A stretch of 64,000 bases of DNA from Oscillospiraceae bacterium (GTDB lineage: Bacteria; Bacillota; Clostridia; Oscillospirales; Oscillospiraceae): the NCBI GenBank assembly GCA_022846095.1, contig AP025583.1, forward strand, positions 2,480,001-2,544,000, given 5' to 3'. The notes beneath the pieces are model-generated. The model did not search any database. It worked only from the letters and a program-made list of their open reading frames with translations, and had not been told where the DNA came from. Positions 1 to 8,320 of this stretch are shown piece by piece. A program made the position numbers and the translations under genes. Each line of letters opens with the position of its first letter. Within the stretch, counting starts at the first letter, position 1.

Positions 1-1
1 C

Positions 2-181
2 CCCCAGTTCTACTACTCCCTGGTCGTCCAGGCCCACCTCCAGGAGGATAAGCTGCGCCAGAATTCCCAGGCGCTCAACTGGGAGGGGGCGCAGGAGGTG
101 CTGGAAAAGTGCCGCGCCGCGGTGCGCGCCGCCCACCGCTTCCGGCCCGGCCAAACGGGCCCGCTCCTCCCGCAAGCCTGA
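2..181 (+). CDS. C-terminal fragment of an unrecognised protein
   Basis: The frame is open from the window edge and ends at a TGA at 179-181, giving the last 59 residues of a protein whose start lies outside the window. The fragment is helical and rich in Ala, Gln and Arg, and has codon use typical of the GC-rich neighbours. No motif identifies it. It is followed by about 95 bases and then a clearly lower-GC gene, so it is probably the end of a separate transcription unit. I see only the tail and cannot assign a function. Confidence 0.55.
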   Translation, partial: PQFYYSLVVQAHLQEDKLRQNSQALNWEGAQEVLEKCRAAVRAAHRFRPGQTGPLLPQA

Positions 182-277
182 CATATACCACCTGCATATT
201 CATTTTGGCGCTGCTGCGCCTTTGTGGTAAAGCCCGCCCTCGGCGGACAAGACGGCCAAACAGGCCGGGAAAGGAAC

Positions 278-1111
278 ATGATGATTCGACATGTAAGCGG
301 TTATCTTACAAAACCGCAGCTATATGCTCCAAGTACGGGAGAATTCTGGAATGATGGGCATATTTCCAAGGGGATGCTGGCGGCACATCTTAATCCAACC
401 GGGGATGGGGCAACCCGCAGACATGAATTTCTGGAGCAGTCCGTTCAATGGATTTCTAAAATCGCACCGCCATCTCAGTATAAATCCTTACTTGATTTAG
501 GTTGTGGCCCCGGCCTCTATGCGCAGCGGTTTCATGAGGCCGGATATTCCGTTACAGGCGTGGATTTCTCCAAACGTTCGATTGCGTACGCAAAAGGCCA
601 GGCGAGCCTTCACAACAGCGCTATTGAGTATCTGTACCAAAACTACCTGTCGATCGATTACACAAATCAGTTTGATGTCGTCACGTTGATCTACTGCGAC
701 TATGCCGTGCTGCCGGTCGCGGACAGGCTGCTTTTATTAAGCAGGGTTTATCAGGCGTTAAAACCGGGCGGTAAGTTTATCGTTGATGTTTTCACACCAA
801 GTATGAGGAAAAATGAAAGCCACACCTGGCAATACTGCGAAGAAGGCGGTTTTTGGTGCGAAAAGCCGCATATCTGTTTAGAATCAGTCTATCAGTATGA
901 TGATGAGGACGCCACGGAGCTTCGCCAATGCGTTGTTTTGAGCGACAAAGCTATCAATTGCTACAATATATGGGATCATTTCTTTACCAAACAGAAGCTG
1001 TCAGCGGAAATTCAAACTGCAGGTTTCAACAGTTCGGAGTTCTTTGACGACGTGGCAGGAAAGGAATTCTCAGAAAAAGGTCCTACAATTTGTGGCGTTT
1101 TTACAAAGTAG
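278..1111 (+). CDS. class I SAM-dependent methyltransferase
   Basis: A 277-residue methyltransferase with the SAM-binding motif I LLDLGCGPG at about residues 71-79, then VTGVDFS (motif II region) and LKPGGKFIVDVF near the expected motif IV-V positions. The substrate cannot be told from sequence. The start is the first ATG of the pair at 278/281, because GGGAAAGGA lies just upstream; an in-frame ATG at 224 has no such site and would add a GC-rich tail unlike the rest. The gene body is visibly AT-richer than the flanking genes, which suggests acquisition by transfer. It stands alone and is closed by a hairpin terminator at about 1180. Confidence 0.85.
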   Translation: MMIRHVSGYLTKPQLYAPSTGEFWNDGHISKGMLAAHLNPTGDGATRRHEFLEQSVQWISKIAPPSQYKSLLDLGCGPGLYAQRFHEAGYSVTGVDFSKRSIAYAKGQASLHNSAIEYLYQNYLSIDYTNQFDVVTLIYCDYAVLPVADRLLLLSRVYQALKPGGKFIVDVFTPSMRKNESHTWQYCEEGGFWCEKPHICLESVYQYDDEDATELRQCVVLSDKAINCYNIWDHFFTKQKLSAEIQTAGFNSSEFFDDVAGKEFSEKGPTICGVFTK

Positions 1112-1179
1112 GGTGTGCTTATGAGGCCATTTGCCGCCCCGTGACAACTGAAACAGCTGCTCCGGCAATAAAAACCGTG

Positions 1180-1216
1180 AAAAGCCGCCTGCCAATGCCG
1201 GCAGACGGCTTTTTTG
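1180..1216 (+). terminator. intrinsic terminator after the methyltransferase gene
   Basis: A stem starting AAAGCCGCCTGCC pairs across the loop AAT with GGCAGACGGCTTT and runs into a T tract. It closes the methyltransferase transcript before the esterase gene. Confidence 0.85.
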
Positions 1217-1303
1217 CACTTTTTGCGGCGAACCTGCCCAGGCCCGGAGGAATACACTGGAACGTCAACGCTCCGAATTCTGATGCAGAAGGGAACCGAG
1301 CCT

Positions 1304-2290
1304 ATGAGAAGATGCGTACCACTGGAACCGGCGGCGGAGCAGGTCTGTATCGACAACTCCAGGCCCCCGCTGATTTTCCAGCTCCCACCCGCCCAGGGCC
1401 GGGGCGTCCTGGACCGTGCCCAGGACGCCCCCGTGGCCATGTACCCCGCCGAACTCACAAGCCTTCAAGCGGATACCGGGCCCTGGGGCCGGATTCCCGT
1501 CTACGTGGTCATCCCCCAGGGCCTTTCGAGCCCCGCGGACGTGATCTTTTACACCCACGGGGCGGGCTGGGTGTTCGGCAACCTGCACACCCACGAGAAG
1601 CTGGTCCGGGAGCTGGCCGCCCGCACCCGCTCGGCGGTGGTCTTTCCGGAGTACAGCCTCTCCCCCGAGGCCCGCTACCCCACGGCCATCGAGCAGTGCT
1701 ACAGCGTGCTGTGCCGGCTCCCCGCCCTGCTGGAGGGGGCGGGAGTGTGCCTCAACCCGGCCACGCTCACCGTGGCGGGGGACAGCGTGGGGGGCAACAT
1801 GGCCACGGTTATGACCATCCTGGCCAAGCGGCGGGGAGGCCCCGCCATCCACAAGCAGCTGCTGTACTACCCCGTCACCGACGCCTGCTTCGACACCGGC
1901 TCCTACCGGGAATTCGCCTGCGGCTACTATCTGTACCGGGCGGGCATGGAGTGGTTCTGGAACCAGTACGCCCCCGACCGGGCCGACCGGCGGCAGATCA
2001 CCGCCTCCCCCCTGCGCGCCTGCCTGCATTGCCTGGAGGGCCTGCCCCCCGCCATGATCCTCAACGGCGAGGCCGACGTGCTGCGGGACGAGGGGGAGGC
2101 CTACGCCAAGCGCCTGCGGCTGGCGGGCGTGGAGGCCACGGCCCTGCGCTTCCAAGGCACCATCCACGACTTCGTCATGCTCAACGCCCTGGACCGGACC
2201 CAGGCCTGCCGCGCCGCCATGGACGCCTCCACCGCCTGGATCAACCGTAAAAATTGGGAGGCGCGGGGCCGCCAGGTAACCGCGCTTTAA
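1304..2290 (+). CDS. alpha/beta hydrolase of the hormone-sensitive-lipase type
   Basis: A 328-residue alpha/beta hydrolase. The oxyanion-hole motif HGAGW sits at residues 85-89, the nucleophile elbow GDSVGG puts the catalytic serine at 161, the acid is probably D258 in GEADVLRDEG and the histidine H288 in QGTIHDF. This order and the HGGGW-like motif are typical of the HSL / acetyl-hydrolase family, which cleaves short-chain esters; the natural substrate is unknown. The ATG at 1304 is chosen because GAAGGG lies about 10 bases upstream. Its TAA overlaps by four bases the stop codon of the convergent FetB-like gene on the other strand, so the two transcripts collide tail to tail with no terminator between them. 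Confidence 0.85.
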   Translation: MRRCVPLEPAAEQVCIDNSRPPLIFQLPPAQGRGVLDRAQDAPVAMYPAELTSLQADTGPWGRIPVYVVIPQGLSSPADVIFYTHGAGWVFGNLHTHEKLVRELAARTRSAVVFPEYSLSPEARYPTAIEQCYSVLCRLPALLEGAGVCLNPATLTVAGDSVGGNMATVMTILAKRRGGPAIHKQLLYYPVTDACFDTGSYREFACGYYLYRAGMEWFWNQYAPDRADRRQITASPLRACLHCLEGLPPAMILNGEADVLRDEGEAYAKRLRLAGVEATALRFQGTIHDFVMLNALDRTQACRAAMDASTAWINRKNWEARGRQVTAL

Positions 2291-3108
2291 TCCGTGGCTC
2301 CCCAGTCCCCCTCCCCGCCGTGTTCGCCGTCCCGCAGGGCGGCGTAGCTTGTGAAGAAGGTCTTGTACCCCAGGGTGACGAAGAGCACCGCCGTCAGGGC
2401 CGTGCAGCCCAGAATCGCCAGCATGATGCCGATCTGGTACTTGATGGCGGTGATGGGAAAGGTGCCCGAAAGGATCTGCCCGGTCATCATGCCGGGCAGG
2501 GAGACGATGCCCATGGTGAGCATATTGTTCATGGTGGGCAGGATGGCGCTGTCGAAGGCGTCGTTGACCACCTCCCGGGCAGCGGCGGCGGGGGTGGCCC
2601 CCAGCATGAGGGCATTTTCAATGTTATCCCGCCGGTCCCGCATCCCGCTGCACAGCTTGTTGGCCCCCAGGGCCAGGCCGGTCATGGCGTTGCCCACGAT
2701 CATGCCCGAGATGGGGATGCAGTACTGGGGATTGAACCAGGGCTCCACCCGCAGCACCGCGAAGAGGAAGACCCCCGCCGTGGCCAGGTAGCCCACCCCC
2801 AGCGACAGGGCCATCAGGCGGCGCAGGGGGCGGGACAGCGCCAGCTTGACCCGCTTGCGGGCGTTGTAGACGGCGAAGGCCAGCATACCCGCCAGCAGCA
2901 GCAGGGTGAGCCACCACCGGGCGTTGCCGAATACGAACATGAGCACGTAGCCCATCACCGTGAGCTGCACCGTCATACGCACGGTGGCGATTAAGATCTG
3001 TTTTTCCCGCCGGATGCCCCTGGCCTTGGAGATCACCAGCAGCACCAGCACGAATACATACGCCACGGCCAGGTTGAGCACCGGCAGGTCCATCACGCTC
3101 CCGGTCAT
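2287..3108 (-). CDS. fetB: FetB/YbbM-type ABC exporter permease
   Basis: A 273-residue membrane protein with about six to seven hydrophobic segments, matching the FetB (YbbM) permease family, which pairs with FetA and is linked in E. coli to iron efflux and oxidative-stress resistance. The motif ARGIRREKQI near the start and the conserved segments YCIPISGMIVGN and SLPGMMTGQILSG are characteristic. The ATG overlaps the TGA of the ATPase gene (ATGA), so translation is coupled and the two proteins probably form one complex. It is the last gene of a four-gene minus-strand operon. Whether the substrate is iron here is inferred from the family only. Confidence 0.85.
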   Translation of the reverse strand: MTGSVMDLPVLNLAVAYVFVLVLLVISKARGIRREKQILIATVRMTVQLTVMGYVLMFVFGNARWWLTLLLLAGMLAFAVYNARKRVKLALSRPLRRLMALSLGVGYLATAGVFLFAVLRVEPWFNPQYCIPISGMIVGNAMTGLALGANKLCSGMRDRRDNIENALMLGATPAAAAREVVNDAFDSAILPTMNNMLTMGIVSLPGMMTGQILSGTFPITAIKYQIGIMLAILGCTALTAVLFVTLGYKTFFTSYAALRDGEHGGEGDWGATD

Positions 3109-3737
3109 GCCGCGTACCCCCCGGCGCGCCCACGGGTCATGCGCACCACCGAGCCGGGGAACCGGCCCGAAACCTGCTCGGAGTGGGTGACGATGACCAG
3201 GCTCCTCCCCCGCTCCCGGACGAAGGCGGTGAGGCAGTCCAGGAGGAAGCCCTCGGTCTCCCGGTCCAGGGCGGCGGAGGGCTCGTCCAGCAGGTAGGTC
3301 TCCGCGTCCAGCAGCAGCACCCGCCCCAGGCAGAGCCGCTGCCGTTCCCCGCCGGAGAGCTTGTCGCACCAGTCCTCCGGGCGCTTGGGCAGGCCCACCT
3401 GCTCCAGCACCCGCTCCAGGGACTGCCGGGAGGCGGGCAGGCGCTGGGAGCAGCGCAGGCCCAGCTGGAGCTCGTCCCCCACCGTGCCGCCGCCCAGCAC
3501 CGGGGTCTGCCCCAGCATCACCACCCGGCGGCGCAGCTCCACCGGGTTCAGCGCGGAGAGGGCCTGCCCGTCGTACCAGATCTCCCCCTCGTCGGGCACG
3601 CACAGGCGGTTCAGGTGCCGCAGCAGCGTGGTCTTGCCGCTGCCCGAGGCCCCCACGATGCAGCTCACCGGGTGGTCCAGCACCAGATGATCGATGTCCA
3701 GGATATGGCGGTACTTCAGTGCCTTGATTTCAAACAT
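3105..3737 (-). CDS. fetA: FetA/YbbL-type ABC exporter ATP-binding protein
   Basis: A compact 210-residue ABC ATPase. Walker A GASGSGKT is at residues 29-36, the signature is LSGGERQRLC, Walker B and the catalytic glutamate are in TYLLDEPSAALD, and a switch histidine follows in VTHSEQ. Length and partner match FetA (YbbL). An AAGGAG site lies about eight bases upstream of the ATG. It follows the histidine-phosphatase gene by 12 bases and overlaps fetB by four, so all sit on one transcript. It energises export through the FetB subunit. Confidence 0.85.
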   Translation of the reverse strand: MFEIKALKYRHILDIDHLVLDHPVSCIVGASGSGKTTLLRHLNRLCVPDEGEIWYDGQALSALNPVELRRRVVMLGQTPVLGGGTVGDELQLGLRCSQRLPASRQSLERVLEQVGLPKRPEDWCDKLSGGERQRLCLGRVLLLDAETYLLDEPSAALDRETEGFLLDCLTAFVRERGRSLVIVTHSEQVSGRFPGSVVRMTRGRAGGYAA

Positions 3738-3749
3738 GGGCAGGGCTCC

Positions 3750-4352
3750 TTACTGCTGGTCTGTTCCCCTATTGTATGTAGACAGGGCGGATAAATCCAC
3801 GGTCTCGATGGCGGCGCACATCTCTCCCTCAAAGGACAGATGGGCGCACCAGGGCATCCGCTCCGACATGTCCCAAAATTCATCGAAGCCGAAGGACGGG
3901 TCGTAGTAATGCAGCACCGTGGACAGCGCCGTGCCGTGGAAGCCCACGGCGATGTGCGCGCCGGGGTGCTCCCGCAGCAGGGCCCCGATGGCGGCGAGGC
4001 AGCGCGCCTGCACCGCGCCCAGGCACTCCCCGCCCTCCGTCTGGTAGGAGAAGTCCGCCCACTGGCGGCGGGAGAAGCCCTCGAAGTCGTCCACCCAGGC
4101 GTTGGTGAGCTTCCGCTCCCGCAGATCGTCCACCAGCAGGATCTCCATGCCCCGCCCGGCCGCGAACTGGCCCACCGTGTCCACCGCCCGGCGGAAGGGG
4201 CTGGAGACCACCAGGTCGATGTCCTTGTCCGCCAGGTACTCCGTCACCACCCGGCGGTCGGCCAGGCCCTTTTCGGTGAGGGCGCGCTGCGCGTCGTCCC
4301 GGTTTTCATAGTCCGGCTCACAGTGCCGGATGAAATAGATCTCCGTACGCAT
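3750..4352 (-). CDS. histidine phosphatase family protein
   Basis: A 200-residue protein of the phosphoglycerate-mutase-like superfamily. The phosphohistidine motif is RHCEPD with H10, the usual RHGE having Cys in place of Gly, and the second catalytic histidine is in VGFHGTALS. SSPFRRAVDT supplies the conserved phosphate-binding arginine. Such proteins dephosphorylate small metabolites or sugar phosphates; the substrate is not predictable. The ATG at 4352 lies two bases after the stop of the racemase gene, so the two are cotranscribed and probably coupled. Confidence 0.8.
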   Translation of the reverse strand: MRTEIYFIRHCEPDYENRDDAQRALTEKGLADRRVVTEYLADKDIDLVVSSPFRRAVDTVGQFAAGRGMEILLVDDLRERKLTNAWVDDFEGFSRRQWADFSYQTEGGECLGAVQARCLAAIGALLREHPGAHIAVGFHGTALSTVLHYYDPSFGFDEFWDMSERMPWCAHLSFEGEMCAAIETVDLSALSTYNRGTDQQ

Positions 4353-4354
4353 CC

Positions 4355-5050
4355 CTACTCCCCCTCCAGCGCGTCCAGCGCGGCCCGTTTGGCGTGGAGC
4401 AGGGTGGTGTCGAAGAGGGGCACCGGGGTGTCCTCCTGCCGCACCAGAAGGCCGATCTCGGTGCAGCCCAGGATAACCCCCTGGGCCCCCCGCCCGGCCA
4501 GCTCCGCGATGATGTCCAGGAAGGCGCGCCGGGAGTCCTGCGAGATTACCCCCCGGCACAGCTCGTCGAAGATGACGGCGTTCACCCGCGCCCGGGCCTC
4601 CTCCCCGGGGATCAGCACCTCGATCCCGCTGTCCGAGAGGACCGACTGATAGAAATCCTGCTCCATGGTGTAGCGCGTGCCCAGCAGGGCCACCCGCTCC
4701 ACCCCCTGCCGCCGGAGCTCCTCCGCCGTGACCTGGGCGATGTGCAGCAGGGGGACGGACACCGCCGCGCGCACCTGCCCGGCCACCTTGTGCATGGTGT
4801 TGGTGCAGATGACGATAAAATCCGCCCCCGCCCGCTCCAGGCCCGCCGCGGCCTCCGCCAGGATCGCCCCGGCCCGCTCCCAGTCCCCGGAGGACTGGCA
4901 GCGCTCAATCTCGTCGAACTCCACGCTGTACAGGATGCACCGGGCCGAGTGGAGGCCGCCCAGGCGCTCCTTGACCACGGTGTTGATGATCTGATAGTAG
5001 GTGACGGTGCTCTCCCAGCTCATGCCCCCGATGAGGCCGATGGTTTTCAC
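4355..5050 (-). CDS. aspartate/glutamate racemase family protein
   Basis: A 231-residue cofactor-independent racemase of the Asp/Glu/hydantoin superfamily. The two catalytic cysteines are seen in ICTNTMH and LGCTEIGLL, and the N-terminal IGLIGGMSWES is typical of the YgeA / aspartate racemase branch. It interconverts L- and D-amino acids, Asp or Glu being likely. The start is a GTG at 5050 preceded by GGGGGAG. As the first gene of the operon running to fetB it may supply D-amino acids for the cell wall, but its link to the exporter is unclear. Confidence 0.8.
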   Translation of the reverse strand: MKTIGLIGGMSWESTVTYYQIINTVVKERLGGLHSARCILYSVEFDEIERCQSSGDWERAGAILAEAAAGLERAGADFIVICTNTMHKVAGQVRAAVSVPLLHIAQVTAEELRRQGVERVALLGTRYTMEQDFYQSVLSDSGIEVLIPGEEARARVNAVIFDELCRGVISQDSRRAFLDIIAELAGRGAQGVILGCTEIGLLVRQEDTPVPLFDTTLLHAKRAALDALEGE

Positions 5051-5090
5051 AACAAAACTCCCCCTATGAATCCGATACCTCCTTTATACC

Positions 5091-5131
5091 ATAAAAGGAC
5101 GGCGGGAGCAATTGCTCCCGCCGCCCTTTTT
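5091..5131 (-). terminator. bidirectional hairpin terminator after galM
   Basis: A perfect palindrome of 22 bases (5101-5122, centre GCAATTGC) is extended on both sides by AAAAGG and CCTTTTT with one mismatch. It can stop the galM transcript on the minus strand and would also work on the plus strand. It separates the sugar operon from the racemase operon. Confidence 0.85.
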
Positions 5132-5132
5132 G

Positions 5133-6182
5133 TCAGCGCTCCTTGATGCCGAAGCGGAACACGGTGGTGTGGTCGTAGGCCTCCCCCGCCCGCAGCACGG
5201 GCTGGGCGAAGCCGGGGCAGTTCAGCGCATTGGGGAAGAACTGGGTCTCCAGGCAGAAGGCGTGGCGGTTGGCGTATACCGCGCCCCCCTTGCCCGGAGG
5301 GCAGGGCTCCAGGAAATTGGCGGTGTAGAGCTGGATGCCGGGCAGGGTGGTGTTCACCTGCATCAGGATCCCGGTCCTGGGGCACCAGGCCCCGGCCGCC
5401 GGGCGCAGCACGCCCGTGGGGCCGTTCACGGCCCAGTTGTGGTCGTACCCCCCGGCCAGGCGCAGCTGCTCAAAATCCTCCCCGATATGGGCTCCGATGG
5501 GGGTGAGGGCGCGCAGATCCATGGGGGTGCCCTCCACCGCCTCCAGCCGCCCCACGGGCAGGCTCTCGGCGTCCGCCGGGGTGAAGAAATCCGCGAACAG
5601 GCGCACCTGCTGCTCCAGCACGGGGCCGGAATCGTGCCCGCCCAGGTTGAAGTAGGTATGGTTGGTCAGATTGCACACCGTGTCCGCGTCGCTCCGGGCC
5701 ATATAGCGGACGGACAGGGCGTTTTCCTCCAGGGAGTAGGTCACCCGCACCGACAGCGCGCCGGGGAAGCCCTCCTCCCCGTCCGGGCTGTCCAGGCTCA
5801 GTGTGACCCCCCGTCCGGCGCTCGCGGCCCGCCAGACCCGCTTGTCGAAGCCCCGGAAGCCGCCGTGGAGCTGGTTTTTTCCCTCGTTGGCGCTCAGGAG
5901 GTATTCCCTGCCGTTCAGGGTGAAGCGGGCGCCGCCGATGCGGTTGGCGTGCCGCCCGATGAGGGCGCCGACGTACTTCTCCTGTTTTTCGTAGTCCGCC
6001 AGGGTGTCGAAGCCCAGCACCACGTCGGTCATGGCCCCGCGCCTGTCGGCGGCCCTCAGGTAGGCCAGCGCGCCGCCGTAGGTCAGTATCCCGGCCTCCA
6101 GGTATTCGTTTTTCAGCGCAATCAGGGAGACCGGCTCCCCCGCCGCCGTGGCCCCGAAGGGCTTCACCTCACAGGAGTACAT
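5133..6182 (-). CDS. galM: aldose 1-epimerase (mutarotase)
   Basis: A 349-residue galactose mutarotase, the usual length. The catalytic residues can be placed: H106 in NQLHGGFRGFDK, H175 in NLTNHTYFNL and the base E312 in FCLETQFFPN. It equilibrates alpha and beta anomers of aldoses in the cytoplasm. The ATG at 6182 is one base after the stop of the isomerase gene, so translation is probably coupled. As the last gene of the sugar operon it prepares the anomer used by the upstream isomerase or kinase. Confidence 0.92.
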   Translation of the reverse strand: MYSCEVKPFGATAAGEPVSLIALKNEYLEAGILTYGGALAYLRAADRRGAMTDVVLGFDTLADYEKQEKYVGALIGRHANRIGGARFTLNGREYLLSANEGKNQLHGGFRGFDKRVWRAASAGRGVTLSLDSPDGEEGFPGALSVRVTYSLEENALSVRYMARSDADTVCNLTNHTYFNLGGHDSGPVLEQQVRLFADFFTPADAESLPVGRLEAVEGTPMDLRALTPIGAHIGEDFEQLRLAGGYDHNWAVNGPTGVLRPAAGAWCPRTGILMQVNTTLPGIQLYTANFLEPCPPGKGGAVYANRHAFCLETQFFPNALNCPGFAQPVLRAGEAYDHTTVFRFGIKER

Positions 6183-6183
6183 G

Positions 6184-7656
6184 CTATGCGAAGGGGTTCT
6201 CGGTGGGATAGGGCAGCCCGGCGGGCCGGTTGTACGCGATGTCGGCCACGCCCAGGTACTTGAACACCTCGAACAGGGCCTTGCCGTGGTGCCCGAAGGC
6301 CACCGCGCCGTGGTGGGGGTAGTTCTTCTCCAGCAGCACGTGGCGGTAGAAGCGGTCCATCTCCCGGATGGCAAAGATGCCGATGGAGCCGAAGGACTGG
6401 GTGGGCACGTCCAGCACCTCGCCCTGGGCCACGTAGGCGCGCAGCTCGGTGCCCGCGGTGGACTGGAGGCGGAAGAAGGTAATCTCGCCCGCCTTGATGT
6501 CGCCCTCCATGGTGCCCCGGGTGATGTCGGGCTCGGGCAGGTCGGGCTCCAGGTCCCGCTTCATGATGAGCTGGTAGCCCATATGGGGGTTGCGCAGCAG
6601 GCAGGAGCAGGTGTTGCCGCAGTGGAAGCCCATAAAGGTCTCGTTGTGCCGGTAGGGCAGCTTGCCGCCGATGCTCTCCTGGTAGATGGAGGCGGGCACC
6701 GAGTTGTTGATGTCCAGCAGGGTGACCGGCGCGTCCGAGACGCACAGGCCGATGTACTCGGACAGGGCCCCGTAAATGTCCACCTCGCAGGACACGGGGA
6801 TGCCCCGGCCGGTGAGGCGGGAGTTGACGTAGCAGGGCACGAAGCCGAAGGCCGTCTCAAAGGCGGGCCAGCACTTGTTGGCAAAGGCGGCGTACCTGGA
6901 GTTGCCCAGGTGGTCGGCCATCCAGTCCTCCAGGGTCAGCTCGTACTGGGCCAGGCGGGGGAGGATGCCCGCGTAGGGGTTGCCGCTGCCCAGCTCGTCG
7001 GCCATGTCCTGGGCCTTGGCCGGGATGCGGGGGTCGTCCTGGTGGGCCTGGAAGGCCTGGAGGAGATCCAGCTCAGACCACTCCTCCACCGCCACCCCCA
7101 GGTCGTACAGGGCCTTAATGGGGGCGTTGCAGGCCAAAAAGTCGTTGGGCCGGGGGCCGAAGGCGAAGATCTTCAGGCCCTTCAGGCCCACCAGCGCGGT
7201 TGCCACGGGCACGAAGCCGCGGATCTGCTGCGCCACCTCCTGCGCGGTGCCGCAGGGGTAGTCGGGGATATAGACTTTTTTATGGCGCAGGGCCAGGTTG
7301 TAGGAGGCGTTGAGCATACCGCAGAAGGCGTCGCCCCGGCCGTCGTGGAGGTCGCCGTCCCCCTCGGCCGCGCAGGTGTACATGATGGGGCCGGGGAACA
7401 GGTCCGCGATCATGGTCTCGGGGGTCTCGGGGCCGAAGTTGCCCAGGTAGACGCAAAGGGCGTCCACCCCGGCGGCCAGCACGTCGTCCACGGCCCGGCG
7501 GGCGTCCTCCTCGGACACCACGCAGATGGGGCATTTGTAGAGCTCGGGGCCGTAGGCCGCGCACACCGCGTCCCGGCGGCGCTCGGACAGCGCGATGGGG
7601 AAGCAGCCGCGGCTGACCGCGATGACGCCCATTTTGATGACGGGGATGTTATTCAT
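6184..7656 (-). CDS. L-fucose/L-arabinose isomerase family protein
   Basis: A 490-residue protein that fits the fucose/arabinose isomerase family of COG2407: an N-terminal Rossmann-like half with VYLGNFGPE, then a C-terminal half with NSRLTGRGIPVSCEVDIYG and LLDINNS. These enzymes are Mn-dependent aldose-ketose isomerases. The combination with xylulokinase and GalM suggests conversion of a pentose or deoxyhexose to a ketose that is then phosphorylated. The real substrate could be arabinose, fucose or another sugar; the sequence does not decide. It starts 12 bases after the DUF4867-like gene and ends one base before galM. Confidence 0.85.
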   Translation of the reverse strand: MNNIPVIKMGVIAVSRGCFPIALSERRRDAVCAAYGPELYKCPICVVSEEDARRAVDDVLAAGVDALCVYLGNFGPETPETMIADLFPGPIMYTCAAEGDGDLHDGRGDAFCGMLNASYNLALRHKKVYIPDYPCGTAQEVAQQIRGFVPVATALVGLKGLKIFAFGPRPNDFLACNAPIKALYDLGVAVEEWSELDLLQAFQAHQDDPRIPAKAQDMADELGSGNPYAGILPRLAQYELTLEDWMADHLGNSRYAAFANKCWPAFETAFGFVPCYVNSRLTGRGIPVSCEVDIYGALSEYIGLCVSDAPVTLLDINNSVPASIYQESIGGKLPYRHNETFMGFHCGNTCSCLLRNPHMGYQLIMKRDLEPDLPEPDITRGTMEGDIKAGEITFFRLQSTAGTELRAYVAQGEVLDVPTQSFGSIGIFAIREMDRFYRHVLLEKNYPHHGAVAFGHHGKALFEVFKYLGVADIAYNRPAGLPYPTENPFA

Positions 7657-7668
7657 ACAGGTTCCTCC

Positions 7669-8310
7669 TCAAATCGAATCGGCGATGTCGGGATTTTCGC
7701 CCAAAATACCCACGAACGCGCCCTGCCGGGCCTCGTCGGTGTCCGCGTGGGCCACAAGCCACTTGTTGCGCGCCCACAGGAGCTTATCCTCCGGCGTGTG
7801 GGGCCCGCCCTCCGGACGCTGTGTGTTGGTGCCCCGGGGCAGGACCACGGCCACACGGAAGCCCGCGCCTTTGGCGGCGTCGCAGGGGGCGTAGTGCAGC
7901 GTGGTGGCGTAGAGCTCCACCACCGCCCCCGCCGGGGCGCGGAATGCCTCCACCCGCGCGGCGGGGATGCGCCCGCCCTCCAGCTCCTGCTGGCGGGCCA
8001 CCAGGAACACCATGTCGTCGGCGGGGATGTTGATCTCGCTGTCCCGGTGGTACTCCAGGCAGTTGAGCCTGGTGTTGGTGCCGTTGCAGTACCCGATCTG
8101 GATGGGCATGCCGCCGTACACGCCGTCCCGCAGGGCGGGAAAGGCGGCGGTCTCCTCCAGCGCGGGGCAGGAGGGCACGTAGGCCACCCCCGCCTCCGGC
8201 TTGTCGGTGGTCCGCAGCGCTTCCAGCAGGGGCGCCGCCTCCAGGCCGGAGATCAGCCGCCCGTAGGGGGCGAAGTTGGGGTCGGTCACGGATTGAATCC
8301 TCATAAGCAT
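7669..8310 (-). CDS. DUF4867-like protein of a sugar operon
   Basis: A 213-residue soluble protein that resembles the DUF4867 family, which I recall as a companion of sugar isomerase and kinase genes in Firmicutes. The middle part (NCLEYHRDSEINIP, then AVVELYATTLHYAPC) looks like a cupin / ureidoglycolate-lyase-type barrel with possible metal-binding His and Glu. An AAGGAGG site (8316-8322) overlaps the xylulokinase stop. The ATG at 8310 is five bases away and the one at 8304 is eleven, so either could be the start. A mutarotase-like or sugar-handling role is plausible but unproven. Confidence 0.7.
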   Translation of the reverse strand: MLMRIQSVTDPNFAPYGRLISGLEAAPLLEALRTTDKPEAGVAYVPSCPALEETAAFPALRDGVYGGMPIQIGYCNGTNTRLNCLEYHRDSEINIPADDMVFLVARQQELEGGRIPAARVEAFRAPAGAVVELYATTLHYAPCDAAKGAGFRVAVVLPRGTNTQRPEGGPHTPEDKLLWARNKWLVAHADTDEARQGAFVGILGENPDIADSI

Positions 8311-8320
8311 AGCATCCTCC